A stretch of 64,000 nt of DNA, from assembly GCF_020907405.1 (NCBI RefSeq), contig NZ_JAJJOE010000004.1, forward strand, positions 484,591 through 548,590. The letters are read 5' to 3'. Position numbers and translations under genes: made by a program. Position 1 is the first letter of the stretch. Every line of letters begins with the position of its first letter. The stretch is from Arthrobacter sp. zg-Y769. GTDB lineage: Bacteria > Actinomycetota > Actinomycetes > Actinomycetales > Micrococcaceae. Below are positions 16,114-24,243 of this stretch, in pieces. Under the pieces are notes generated by a model. That model saw only the letters and a list, made by a program, of their open reading frames with translations. It did no database searches and was not told where the DNA came from.

Positions 16114-16485
16114 TTAGTCGTTCCGCCAGCCGACGCAGAGGCAGAACGGATGGCCGGCCGGGTCAAGGAAGACCCGGAAGGTATCCCCCGGCTGGTACTC
16201 GTGTTTGGTGGCGCCGAGTGCGAGGACCGCGGCTTCCCCCTCGTCCAGATCGTCCACATCGACGTCGATATGCATCTGCTGGGGAACGTCCTGGCCCGGC
16301 CAGACCGGAGGCGTGTAGTTCTCCACCCGCTGGAAGGCGAAGCGCTGGCCGGTGACGTCGGTAATGTCGGCCCAGCCGTCGTCGTCCACGTCCACCTTCC
16401 AGTCCAGGAGGGCGCCGTAGAAGGTGGCGAGTGCCTCGGGATCCGGGCAGTCGATAACGGTGTTGGGGACTCTTGCGATAGCCAT
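16114..16485 (-). CDS. VOC/glyoxalase-fold protein, copy B
   Basis: A 123-residue paralogue of copy A. The central part from DVTGQRFAFQRVENYTP through HIDVDVDDLDEG is identical in both; differences cluster around residues 33-42 (VDVDDDGWADIT against VDLDGYDGAWTEIS, a one- to two-codon length change) and around residue 100 (YQPGDTF against HQLGRTF). These are positions that in this fold line the ligand pocket, so the copies may have begun to differ in specificity. It has its own upstream region. Confidence 0.8.
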   Translation of the reverse strand: MAIARVPNTVIDCPDPEALATFYGALLDWKVDVDDDGWADITDVTGQRFAFQRVENYTPPVWPGQDVPQQMHIDVDVDDLDEGEAAVLALGATKHEYQPGDTFRVFLDPAGHPFCLCVGWRND

Positions 16486-16558
16486 GGCGGGAAGCTTAGG
16501 GCTCTGTGCCGCCTGCTGTCACGCGAATTTCCGCTAGCCCCGCGCCTGCCTTTTCCCG

Positions 16559-16610
16559 GAACGAAAAACGTGCCGCCCTTCCCGAAGGAAGGACGGCACG
16601 TTTTTCGTTC
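16559..16610. terminator. Strong bidirectional terminator hairpin
   Basis: A 22-bp stem (16559-16580 with 16589-16610, one G-U position) encloses an 8-nt loop. A-tract and T-tract arms (GAAAAAC and GTTTTTC) give a U-run in both directions. It stands between the MMPL gene and VOC copy B, both on the minus strand, and so ends the TetR-MMPL transcript. Confidence 0.85.
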
Positions 16611-16624
16611 TTAGGGACCGGGAA

Positions 16625-19144
16625 CTAGCTCCGGACCGGTTCCTCCACCTCTGCGTGCGTCTCATCGACGTGCGGGTGACGGCGTTCCAGGGAAGCGCCC
16701 TCGACGTCGACGTCCGGCAGGATCTTGTCCAGCCACTTCGGCAGCCACCAGGCCTTGTCGCCGGCCAGGTGCATCAGGGCCGGGATGAGCAGCATCCGCA
16801 CCACGAAGGCGTCAACCAGGACGCCGAAGGCCAGTGCGAAGCCGATCGGCCGGATCATCGTGCTGTGCGAGAAGATGAAGCCGCCGAACACGGAGGCCAT
16901 GATGATGGCCGCCGCCGCAACAACCGAGCGTCCGGCACGGAAGCCCTGGGCAACGGCGAGGCGTGCCGGTGCGCCGTGGACGAACGCTTCCCGCATGCCG
17001 GAGCCGAGGAAGAGCATGTAGTCCATGGCCAGGCCGAAGAGGATGCCCGCCAGGATGGTCGGCAGGAAGCTCAGGATCGGGCCAGGGGTTTCCACGCCGA
17101 AGATGCCGGACAGCCAGCCCCACTGGTAGATGGCCACCACGCCGCCGAGGGCGGCGAAGTAGGACAGGATGAAGCCGAGCGTGGCAATCACCGGAACGAA
17201 GATGGACCGGAACACCAGGATCAGGATCAGCAGGGACAGTCCCACCACCACGCTGAGGTAGAGCGGCAGGGCCTCGCCCAGCTTCTCGGAGATGTCGATG
17301 TTGCCGCTGGCGGAGCCGGCCACGCCGATCTCGTAGTCGCCGTTTTCGCCCTCGACCGGGGACATGCCGCGCAGCGCGTTTACGAGCGTTTCGGTGGATT
17401 CGCTCGTGGGGCCTTCTTCCGGAATGACCTGGAAGGCAGCCACGCTCCGGTCTTCGGAGGTACCGATGGGGGCGACTGCCGCCACGTCGTCCTGGTCGAA
17501 GATGGCGGTGGCAATCTCATTCTGGGCCACCAGCGCTTCCTCTTCGCTGGGCTCGCCGGGCAGCTCGGCCACGAGCAGCAGCGGACCGTTCTGTCCTTCC
17601 CCGAACTTCTCGGAGACGGCGGCATAAGCCCGGTACTGGGTGGTGTCGTGTGATTCGGCGGAACCGTCGGGCAGGTTCAGCCGCAGGTCCATCGACGGCA
17701 CCGCCAGCAGCAGCAGTGCGGCAATGGAGCCGACAACCGTCACCACTGCACGGACGGAGGACATGGGCTTGGCCGACGCGAGCTGCGGGCGGCCCTCGTT
17801 GGAGTCGGCGCCGTGTGCGGGGGTGATGGCCGCGCGTTCCTTGCGGCTGAGGATGCGCATGCCGACGAGCTTCAGCAGGGCCGGCGTCAGGGTGACGGCA
17901 ACCAGCACGGCGATGGCAACACACGCGGCGCCCACGGTACCCATGAGGCCCAGGAACGGAATGCCCGTGACGTTCAGGGCGAGGAGTGCAATGAACACGG
18001 TGGCACCGGCGAACACCACGGCGTTGCCCGAGGTGCCGTTGGCCAGCGCAATGGATTCCTGCAGCTGGTAGCCCGTCTTAAGCTGGCGGCGGTGCCGGTT
18101 GACGATGAAGAGGGCGTAGTCGATGCCCACGGCGAGGCCGAGCATCAGGCCGAGCACCGGGGTTACGGAGGCCATTTCGACGACGCCGGAGAAGGCGAGG
18201 CCGCCCAGGGCACCGATGCCGACGCCGATCAGCGCGGTCAGAAGCGGCAGCCCGGCAGCGATCAGGGTGCCCAGCATAACGAACAGGACCACGCCGGCGA
18301 TGACGAGGCCAACCACCTCGCCGATGCCGAAGAGCGCCGGAGTCGCGGCCGAGATTTCAGCGGAGAAGTCCACCTTGACCCCGTCGATGGGCTCTTCCTC
18401 GAAGAGGGCCACCACGGCATCCTTGGTTTCCTGCGTAATTTCCATCTGCGACTCAGTAAAGGTCACGTTCAGGATGGCGGCGCTTCCGTCCTCGGAAACG
18501 GTGCGGATTTCCGTGGCCATGTCCAGCAGGGCTGCGCCCTGTTCGGCCTGCACGGCGCCGGCTTCCAGCTCTTCGCTGCCGGCGTCCAGCTCTGCCCGCT
18601 TGGCGTCCAGCTCGGCCTGCTGTGCATCCAGCTGGGCCATCATTTCAGCGGGTGCACCCGCCGCTTCGGCCTGCTGCCGCGCGGCGTCGAGCTGGCCCTG
18701 TCCGGCCTCCAGCTGGGCGCGGCCGTCCTCAATCTGGGTGCGGCCTGCCTCAACCTGCGCCAGGCCCGCCTGCAGCTCCTGTCCCTGCTTGGCCCGGTCC
18801 GCCTCGGTGGCAAACGGGTCGATGACGTTTTCCACGCCGTCAATCTCGGCCGCCGTGGTGACCCACTCGGAGATTTCCTGCTGCTGGGTATCGGTGAAGC
18901 GGGAGCCGTCCTCCGTTTGAACCATCACGGAGCCGGAGCCGCCCGATGCCTGCGGAAGTTTTTCCTGCAGTCGCTCGGTGACCTTCGTGGTGGGCGTATC
19001 GGGAATGGAGAACGCGGTGGTGAGGGTGCCGCTGAAGAGCGTGTAGGCCACACCGGCCACCACGAGCACAGCGAACCACGCCGCCAGGACGGTGCGCGCA
19101 CGGCGTGCGGCCGCCGCACCAAGGCGGTAGAGGAATTCAGCCAT
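16625..19144 (-). CDS. MMPL/RND-family membrane transporter
   Basis: An 839-residue RND exporter read from the ATG at 19144 (MAEFLYRLGAAAARR), which overlaps the TetR stop region and has AAGGAC upstream. About 12 membrane helices in two halves; motif GLAVGIDYALFIVNRHR in the first half and GLAMDYMLFLGSGMREAF in the second carry the Asp-Tyr pair of the proton path. The first extracytoplasmic loop contains about 95 residues of Gln/Glu/Ala heptad-like repeats (LQAGLAQVEAGRTQIEDGRA onward), a predicted coiled coil. Mycobacterial relatives export lipids; simpler actinobacteria use them for drugs or membrane components. Confidence 0.9.
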   Translation of the reverse strand: MAEFLYRLGAAAARRARTVLAAWFAVLVVAGVAYTLFSGTLTTAFSIPDTPTTKVTERLQEKLPQASGGSGSVMVQTEDGSRFTDTQQQEISEWVTTAAEIDGVENVIDPFATEADRAKQGQELQAGLAQVEAGRTQIEDGRAQLEAGQGQLDAARQQAEAAGAPAEMMAQLDAQQAELDAKRAELDAGSEELEAGAVQAEQGAALLDMATEIRTVSEDGSAAILNVTFTESQMEITQETKDAVVALFEEEPIDGVKVDFSAEISAATPALFGIGEVVGLVIAGVVLFVMLGTLIAAGLPLLTALIGVGIGALGGLAFSGVVEMASVTPVLGLMLGLAVGIDYALFIVNRHRRQLKTGYQLQESIALANGTSGNAVVFAGATVFIALLALNVTGIPFLGLMGTVGAACVAIAVLVAVTLTPALLKLVGMRILSRKERAAITPAHGADSNEGRPQLASAKPMSSVRAVVTVVGSIAALLLLAVPSMDLRLNLPDGSAESHDTTQYRAYAAVSEKFGEGQNGPLLLVAELPGEPSEEEALVAQNEIATAIFDQDDVAAVAPIGTSEDRSVAAFQVIPEEGPTSESTETLVNALRGMSPVEGENGDYEIGVAGSASGNIDISEKLGEALPLYLSVVVGLSLLILILVFRSIFVPVIATLGFILSYFAALGGVVAIYQWGWLSGIFGVETPGPILSFLPTILAGILFGLAMDYMLFLGSGMREAFVHGAPARLAVAQGFRAGRSVVAAAAIIMASVFGGFIFSHSTMIRPIGFALAFGVLVDAFVVRMLLIPALMHLAGDKAWWLPKWLDKILPDVDVEGASLERRHPHVDETHAEVEEPVRS

Positions 19145-19838
19145 TGAGAGTCTGTCCTTTAGAGGGATGGTTGGGGGAAACTGGGGAACTAGGGCAGGCT
19201 TGCCCGGCCGGTCCGGCGGCATGGCCGGTACGGACGGTTTCGAGCAGCTGGTCCAGCATCCGCGCCCAGCTGCGCCGGGACTGCGGGGTGTCAACGGCAC
19301 CGGTGGCGCAGTGCCAGTGGTGGTACAGCACCCCCAGTCCGCTGGTGAGGGCGCCCACCAACAGGTGCACGCTGAGCTTATCGGCCTCCGGGTGGCGGCT
19401 GAGCATCACGGCGGAGAGCCGCTCGCTAAGCTCGGTGAACGCCCGCAGGGCCATGGGATGCGCGGTCACTGCCGGTCCCCCGTCGCCCAGCACGCGGTTC
19501 AAGTAGGCCATGGGCGCCACCAGGTCTGCGCTGCGGAACGCCTCGGCTATCTCGTCAAGCACAGCCGGGCTGCCGACGTCGGACGCCGGGACGGCGGTCA
19601 GGCTGGCGACGGCGGAACTGAGCACGTCGCTGCAGACCTCGGAAACGATGTCGTTGATGGAGCCGAAGTGGTTGAACACCGTGCGGCGGGAAACGTCTGC
19701 GCGCTGCGCCAATTCATCCACGGTGAAATCCGTGGCCTGGCGTTCGTCCATCAGCGCGGCCGCGGCAGCAACAATTTCCTGCCGGTGGCGGCTTTTCAGC
19801 GCTTTGCGGCGGTCTTCAACCGGGAGGGTGGTCAGCAC
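19137..19838 (-). CDS. TetR family regulator of the MMPL operon
   Basis: A 233-residue TetR protein. The N-terminal helix-turn-helix is FTVDELAQRADVSRRTVFNHF; the C-terminal 160 residues are the ligand domain. The GTG start follows the -10 box by six bases, so the mRNA is probably leaderless. The stop overlaps the start of the MMPL gene, placing both in one transcript. The palindromic site in its promoter is the natural target, which would make the operon self-repressed until a ligand is bound. Confidence 0.88.
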   Translation of the reverse strand: MLTTLPVEDRRKALKSRHRQEIVAAAAALMDERQATDFTVDELAQRADVSRRTVFNHFGSINDIVSEVCSDVLSSAVASLTAVPASDVGSPAVLDEIAEAFRSADLVAPMAYLNRVLGDGGPAVTAHPMALRAFTELSERLSAVMLSRHPEADKLSVHLLVGALTSGLGVLYHHWHCATGAVDTPQSRRSWARMLDQLLETVRTGHAAGPAGQACPSSPVSPNHPSKGQTLNG

Positions 19839-19844
19839 GTTTCT

Positions 19845-19874
19845 ACACTACGTGCATCATTGCACTGGGTGCAA
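19845..19874 (-). promoter_or_regulatory. TetR promoter with three TGCA half-sites
   Basis: Minus-strand TTGCAC (19869-19874) and TAGTGT (19845-19850) are 18 bp apart. The spacer holds overlapping dyads GTGCATCATTGCAC (19852-19865) and TGCACTGGGTGCA (19861-19873), sharing one half-site. A dimer on either would block the polymerase. The GTG of the TetR gene lies six bases past the -10. Confidence 0.65.
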
Positions 19875-19974
19875 ACGGTTCCGAAAGGCGCCGGATTGCC
19901 GCCAGACCTCCCCAAACGCTGCTTCGCGCTGTTCCAATAAGAGTGCATAAAGCCGCCCACCCGGAGGAGACCCC

Positions 19975-20742
19975 ATGAGCACCGTCCTGGTTGCAGGCGC
20001 CACCGGCAGCATCGGGCATCTGGTTGTTGAAGAGGCCCTCAGCGAGGGCTACACCGTGCGTGCCCTGGTCCGCGATCCGGCCAAGGCAGCCCGAACACTT
20101 CCCCCGGCAGCGCAGATCGCGGTGGGGGACGTGACCCGGCCGCAGACACTGCCCGCCGCAGTGGAGGGAGTGGACGCCCTCATCCTGACGCTGGGGTCCG
20201 ATGCCGGCGGTTCAAGTCCCGAGGACGTGGACTACGGCGGAGTGCGCAACCTCCTCGAAGCCCTGGCCGGACGCCGGGTCCGGGTGGTGCTGATGACAGC
20301 CATCGGCGACACCAGCCGCTCCGCCGGCTACGGCCACCTGCTGGATTGGAAACGCCGTTCCGAAAGGCTGGTCCGCGCCAGTGGCCTCCCCTATACGATC
20401 GTGCGGCCCGGGTGGTTCGACTATGCCGCCCCCGACGAGCTCCGCCTGGTCGCCCTGCAGGGTGACACCCGGCGCACCGGGACCCCGGCCGACGGCGCCG
20501 TCGCCCGCCGCCAGATTGCCCAGGTGCTCGTCCGCGCACTGTCGTCGGACGCGGCCGTGGGCAAGACGTTCGAACTGGTTGCCGAGAAGCGGCCCGCCAC
20601 CGAGGACTTCGATGAGTTCTTCGCTCCGCTGGCACCGGACATCTCCGGCTCCCTGGACGGGGTGCGGGACGAGGCGAACATGCCCCTGGCGCAGGAACCC
20701 GAGCAGGTCCGCGCGGACCTGGCGGCGGTCGGAGCGGGCTAG
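19975..20742 (+). CDS. NAD(P)-binding (NmrA-like / atypical SDR) protein
   Basis: A 255-residue Rossmann protein with the N-terminal nucleotide site VLVAGATGSIGHLVVEEA (GxxGxxG), the adenine-side segment RALVRDPAKA and IAVGDVTRP. It lacks the YxxxK pair of classical SDRs; the region after VLMTAIGDT has LLDWKRRSERLVRAS followed by YTIVRPGWF, typical of the atypical SDR group that includes NmrA redox sensors and flavin/NAD(P)H reductases. Ribosome site GGAGGAG is strong. The gene diverges from the TetR-MMPL operon; no functional link is evident. Confidence 0.8.
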   Translation: MSTVLVAGATGSIGHLVVEEALSEGYTVRALVRDPAKAARTLPPAAQIAVGDVTRPQTLPAAVEGVDALILTLGSDAGGSSPEDVDYGGVRNLLEALAGRRVRVVLMTAIGDTSRSAGYGHLLDWKRRSERLVRASGLPYTIVRPGWFDYAAPDELRLVALQGDTRRTGTPADGAVARRQIAQVLVRALSSDAAVGKTFELVAEKRPATEDFDEFFAPLAPDISGSLDGVRDEANMPLAQEPEQVRADLAAVGAG

Positions 20743-20757
20743 CCGGGAGCCGTTCGG

Positions 20758-21735
20758 TCAGTACCGGGCGCCCTCCGGCTGCGGTGCGTTATTGAGCAAT
20801 GCCATGTCCTCGCCGCTGAGCACCAGGTCACCGGCAGCCACGTTTTCCCGCAGGTACTTCGGGGTTTTGGTGCCGGGAATCGGAATTACCCGGCGGCCCT
20901 GGGCCACCACCCACGCCAGAGCCACCTGCGCCGGCGTCGCCCCCACCCGTTCCGCGACGTCGTGCACCCGTTGCACAATGGCGAGGTTTGCCTTGAGGTT
21001 CTCCTGCTGGAAGCGCGGAAGCCTTCGGCGCATGTCATCAGCGGGCAGGTCGTTGAACGAGGTGAAGCGGCCGGTGAGGAAGCCGCGGCCCAGCGGTGAG
21101 AAGGGCAGGAACGCCATACCCTGTTCCTCGCAGTAAGGCACGACGTCGGCCAGCCGGTCCCGGGTCCAGAGCGAGAGTTCGGACTGCACGGCGGTCACCG
21201 GATGCACCGACTGCGCCAGCTGGACCTGCTCCACGCTTGCCTCGGACAGCCCGATGGCGCGGGCCTTGCCGTCGGTGACCGTCTGCGCCATTGCGCCCCA
21301 GGAGTCCTCCAACGGCACGTGGGGATCCACCCGGTGCAGGATGTACAAGTCCACGTGATCGGTGCCGAGCCGGCGCAGGCTCGCATCAATGGATGCGCGG
21401 ATATGCTCGGGGCGGCCATCCTTCTTCAGCCCGGGCATGGTCCCGGCGGCGGGGGCCTCGTTGCTGACCTCCAGCCCGACCTTGGTGGACAGCACCACCC
21501 GTTCCCGGTAGCCGTCCTTCAGCGCCCGGCCCACGAGTTCCTCGTTGGTATAGGGCCCGTACACGTCGGCGGTATCAATCAGGGTGACCCCCAGTTCGAC
21601 CGCTCCGCGGATTACCGAGATGGAGGTTTCTTCATCACGCTCCGCGTCCATGTCATAGGCATAGCTCATGCCCATGCAGCCCAGGCCGATGACACCGACC
21701 TCGGGTCCGTTGGTTCCCAGGGAAGTTGTGCGCAT
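20758..21735 (-). CDS. Aldo/keto reductase
   Basis: A 325-residue NADPH-dependent oxidoreductase of the AKR fold. The catalytic tetrad is visible: Asp and Tyr in LIDTADVYGPYTNEE, Lys in VVLSTKVGLE and His in YILHRVDPHVP. The C-terminal cofactor segment is VIPIPGTKTPKYLRENV. The sequence start LGTNGPEVGVIGLGCMGMSY places it in the group with YakC-type and pyridoxal-reductase-like enzymes. Physiological substrate unknown. AAGGAG precedes the ATG. Confidence 0.9.
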   Translation of the reverse strand: MRTTSLGTNGPEVGVIGLGCMGMSYAYDMDAERDEETSISVIRGAVELGVTLIDTADVYGPYTNEELVGRALKDGYRERVVLSTKVGLEVSNEAPAAGTMPGLKKDGRPEHIRASIDASLRRLGTDHVDLYILHRVDPHVPLEDSWGAMAQTVTDGKARAIGLSEASVEQVQLAQSVHPVTAVQSELSLWTRDRLADVVPYCEEQGMAFLPFSPLGRGFLTGRFTSFNDLPADDMRRRLPRFQQENLKANLAIVQRVHDVAERVGATPAQVALAWVVAQGRRVIPIPGTKTPKYLRENVAAGDLVLSGEDMALLNNAPQPEGARY

Positions 21736-21767
21736 TGCAGGCTCCTTGCGTGGTGCATCGGACAGGT

Positions 21768-22646
21768 TTAAGGCTTAACGCTTACCTCCAGCAGACCGTC
21801 CCGGATGCGGGTGGAAAAGGACGGCTGCGGGGCCGTCGCCGGGCCGTGCAGTACTTCGCCCGACTCGACGGAGAAAGTGCTGCCGTGCCAGGGACAGACA
21901 ATGCACAGCTCGTTTTTCACCTCCCGCAGTTCACCCTCGTGCAGGGGGCCGCCGAGGTGGCTGCAGGTGTTCACCAGGACGGAGACCGCTCCGTCCGCGG
22001 CGCCGTCGGTCCGTTTGAGTACCAACAGGGGCACCGCTCCGAGCCGGGCCGTCTGCGGAACTCCTGACGCGAACGCACCCACGGGCCCCAGCGAGTGCCA
22101 GCCCGAGGGAACTTGGAAGTCATCGTTGCGGTTGACCCCCGCACCCTGCCGGTAGGACAGGTGGCCGCCTAGAAAACCGCCTACACCGGTGGCGGCGAGC
22201 CCGGTGAACGCGAGGGCCTTGCCCAGCCCGGTACGCCCCCGTCCGCGCAGCAGCCAGGAGGCGGAATAGAGTCCGACGGCGAGCACATTGGCACCCTCGT
22301 GCACAATGCCGGTGCGCTGCTGCTCGGTATCCAGCCGGGAGAAGTCCACGGCGCCCGCGAGCGCGGTGGGTCCGGCCGCAGCTACGCCCATGCCCACCAA
22401 CGTCCGCGCGGCCCGCTCATTGCCGGGCAGCACGTCCAGTACGGCGGCGGAAACCCATGCTCCCAGCGGTGCCACGATCATCAGCGGGTGCAGGGGGTGC
22501 CCCAGGGGCACACCGTGCAAAAGGTCCCTGACGGCAGGCCACGGCACTGCCGCTTTCACGGTCCGGGCAACCCATCCGGCTGCGGGATCCAGCCAGCCCG
22601 CCTTTTCCAGTTTGTCGGGAACGGTAACTAAGGGCAGTCGGCGCAT
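21768..22646 (-). CDS. DUF2231-Rieske [2Fe-2S] fusion protein
   Basis: A 292-residue fusion. Residues 35-170 are a DUF2231 membrane module with four hydrophobic helices (starting GHPLHPLMIVAPLGAWV). Residues 185-292 are a Rieske domain with the cluster ligands Cys-His in CSHLGGPL and Cys-His in CPWHGSTF. It is probably a membrane-bound electron-transfer protein with the iron-sulfur domain in the cytoplasm or facing outward; no partner oxidoreductase is adjacent. GAGGAGAGG precedes the ATG. Confidence 0.88.
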   Translation of the reverse strand: MRRLPLVTVPDKLEKAGWLDPAAGWVARTVKAAVPWPAVRDLLHGVPLGHPLHPLMIVAPLGAWVSAAVLDVLPGNERAARTLVGMGVAAAGPTALAGAVDFSRLDTEQQRTGIVHEGANVLAVGLYSASWLLRGRGRTGLGKALAFTGLAATGVGGFLGGHLSYRQGAGVNRNDDFQVPSGWHSLGPVGAFASGVPQTARLGAVPLLVLKRTDGAADGAVSVLVNTCSHLGGPLHEGELREVKNELCIVCPWHGSTFSVESGEVLHGPATAPQPSFSTRIRDGLLEVSVKP

Positions 22647-22775
22647 GGCCTCTCCTCACGGGATAACACCTGATGGTCCCTGCAGGGTAGGTGTCGAGCG
22701 GGACGGACGCCACCGAAACCGGGGACGTCCCCCCGGGTACTGCTACGTGGCGTCCAGGCCGGCAGCGGCCCCCGG

Positions 22776-24167
22776 TCAGAGCGCCTTACCCGGATTGAGG
22801 ATGCCCAGCGGGTCCAGCGCGGTGCGGATGGTGTTCATAACCTCGAGGGACACCCCGCCCAGCTCCTCCTCCAGCCAGTCCCGCTTGAGCAGGCCGATCC
22901 CGTGCTCGCCGGTCAGTGTGCCGCCCAGGCGGTGCGCGAGATAGAACATCTCCCCCAGGGCCGCTTTCGCCGGACCGGTGGTCACCGAGTCCTCCGGGTC
23001 CAGCACGATCATGGGATGCAGGTTCCCGTCCGAGGCGTGCGCAATGGTGAAGATGCGGACCCCGGTCCTCGCGGAGATTTCCTCGAGCCCGCTCACCACC
23101 TCGGCCAACCGCCCCCGTGGGACGCCGATATCGCCGATGGACACCCTGCCCAGCTTCTCCAGCGAGGGGATGGCTTCCCGGCGGGCGGTGATCAGCGCGG
23201 CGGCGTGCTCGTCATCGACGGCCCGCTCGCAGCTGCCCAGTGTTGTCAGGACGTCCATCACCACGTCCTGCTCAAGGAACGCCCCGTACCCGTCCGTCTG
23301 CACCAGCAGGAACGCCCCTCCCTTTGAGCGGTAATCCGTTCCCAGGGCCATATCCACCGCCTCAAGCGTGGATCCGTCCATCAGCTCCATCACCGAGGGC
23401 TGGATCCGTGCGGCTACGACCGCGGACGCCGCCTGGGCGGCGGTGGTGACATCCGGGAAGAACGCGGCCACCGTGGCGGTATGCACCGGAAGCGGGCGGA
23501 GCCGCAGGGTGGCTTCGACCACCACCCCGAGGGTTCCCTCCGAGCCGATCATCAGGGCGTTGAGGTCATAGCCGCTGACACCCTTGATGGTCTCGCGGCC
23601 GGTGCGCAGTTCCCGTCCGTCCGCCAGGATCACGCGCAGGGCCAGCACCGATTCCCGCGTGACACCGTACTTGGCACAGCGCATGCCGCCGGCGTTGGTG
23701 GCAATGTTTCCGCCGATGCTGCAGATAGCGGTGCTTGCCGGGTCCGGTGCGTAAAAGAGTCCGTATTCCGCGGCTGCAGCGTTGAGGTCGGCGTTCAGGA
23801 CCCCGGGCTCCACCACGGCCAGCTGCTCCTGCGGGTCGATGCGCAGGATCCGGTTCATGCCCGAGACATCGAGTACCAGCTCACCCGCCCGGGAGGACGA
23901 CGCGCCGGCGAGCCCAGTGCCTGCACCGCGCGGAACCACGGGTACGCGGTGTTCGCTGGCCCGCTGAAGGGTGGCGACGACGTCGTCCGCGGTGCGGGCG
24001 AACACCACGCCGTCCGGGAGCGATTCCGGAACAAAGCCGGACCTGTCGGTGCTCACCCGTTGCCGGTCCGCTTCCAGGAAGGAGACGGAGGGGAAACCGC
24101 TCAGGACGGTGCTGCCGGAACCGGCGGCAACCGCGGCGGGAATTGGATCGAGGGAGTGCGTGCTCAC
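22776..24167 (-). CDS. FAD-linked D-lactate/glycolate-type dehydrogenase
   Basis: A 463-residue flavoprotein of the GlcD/D-lactate dehydrogenase family. The PP-loop FAD site VPVVPRGAGTGLAGASS and the segment SIGGNIATNAGGMRCAKYG are visible, with the C-terminal FAD-oxidase motif HASDGNLHPMIV and the end GEHGIGLLKR, which carries the catalytic His region. It oxidises a 2-hydroxyacid to a 2-oxoacid. A GTG start is preceded by AAGGAG. It lies 76 nt after a lactate permease gene on the same strand, so the two form a 2-hydroxyacid uptake and oxidation unit. Confidence 0.88.
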   Translation of the reverse strand: MSTHSLDPIPAAVAAGSGSTVLSGFPSVSFLEADRQRVSTDRSGFVPESLPDGVVFARTADDVVATLQRASEHRVPVVPRGAGTGLAGASSSRAGELVLDVSGMNRILRIDPQEQLAVVEPGVLNADLNAAAAEYGLFYAPDPASTAICSIGGNIATNAGGMRCAKYGVTRESVLALRVILADGRELRTGRETIKGVSGYDLNALMIGSEGTLGVVVEATLRLRPLPVHTATVAAFFPDVTTAAQAASAVVAARIQPSVMELMDGSTLEAVDMALGTDYRSKGGAFLLVQTDGYGAFLEQDVVMDVLTTLGSCERAVDDEHAAALITARREAIPSLEKLGRVSIGDIGVPRGRLAEVVSGLEEISARTGVRIFTIAHASDGNLHPMIVLDPEDSVTTGPAKAALGEMFYLAHRLGGTLTGEHGIGLLKRDWLEEELGGVSLEVMNTIRTALDPLGILNPGKAL

Positions 24168-24243
24168 GGGATTTCTCCTTGCGGTTCAAGGACGAGGGGT
24201 GCCGGTTCCACGTACCGGCTCCCCGCGGCCTCGGGGATAGGGG

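Larger units (their letters stand above)
15662..16530. repeat. Tandem duplication of a VOC gene with its upstream region (period about 458 bp)
   Basis: The two VOC genes share most of their bases in register, and the similarity continues through the start codon into the upstream DNA (GGGTAGCTTAGGG after copy A, GGGAAGCTTAGGG after copy B, then the shared GCTGTCACGC). The start codons are 458 bp apart. The whole gene-plus-promoter unit has been duplicated. Confidence 0.85.
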
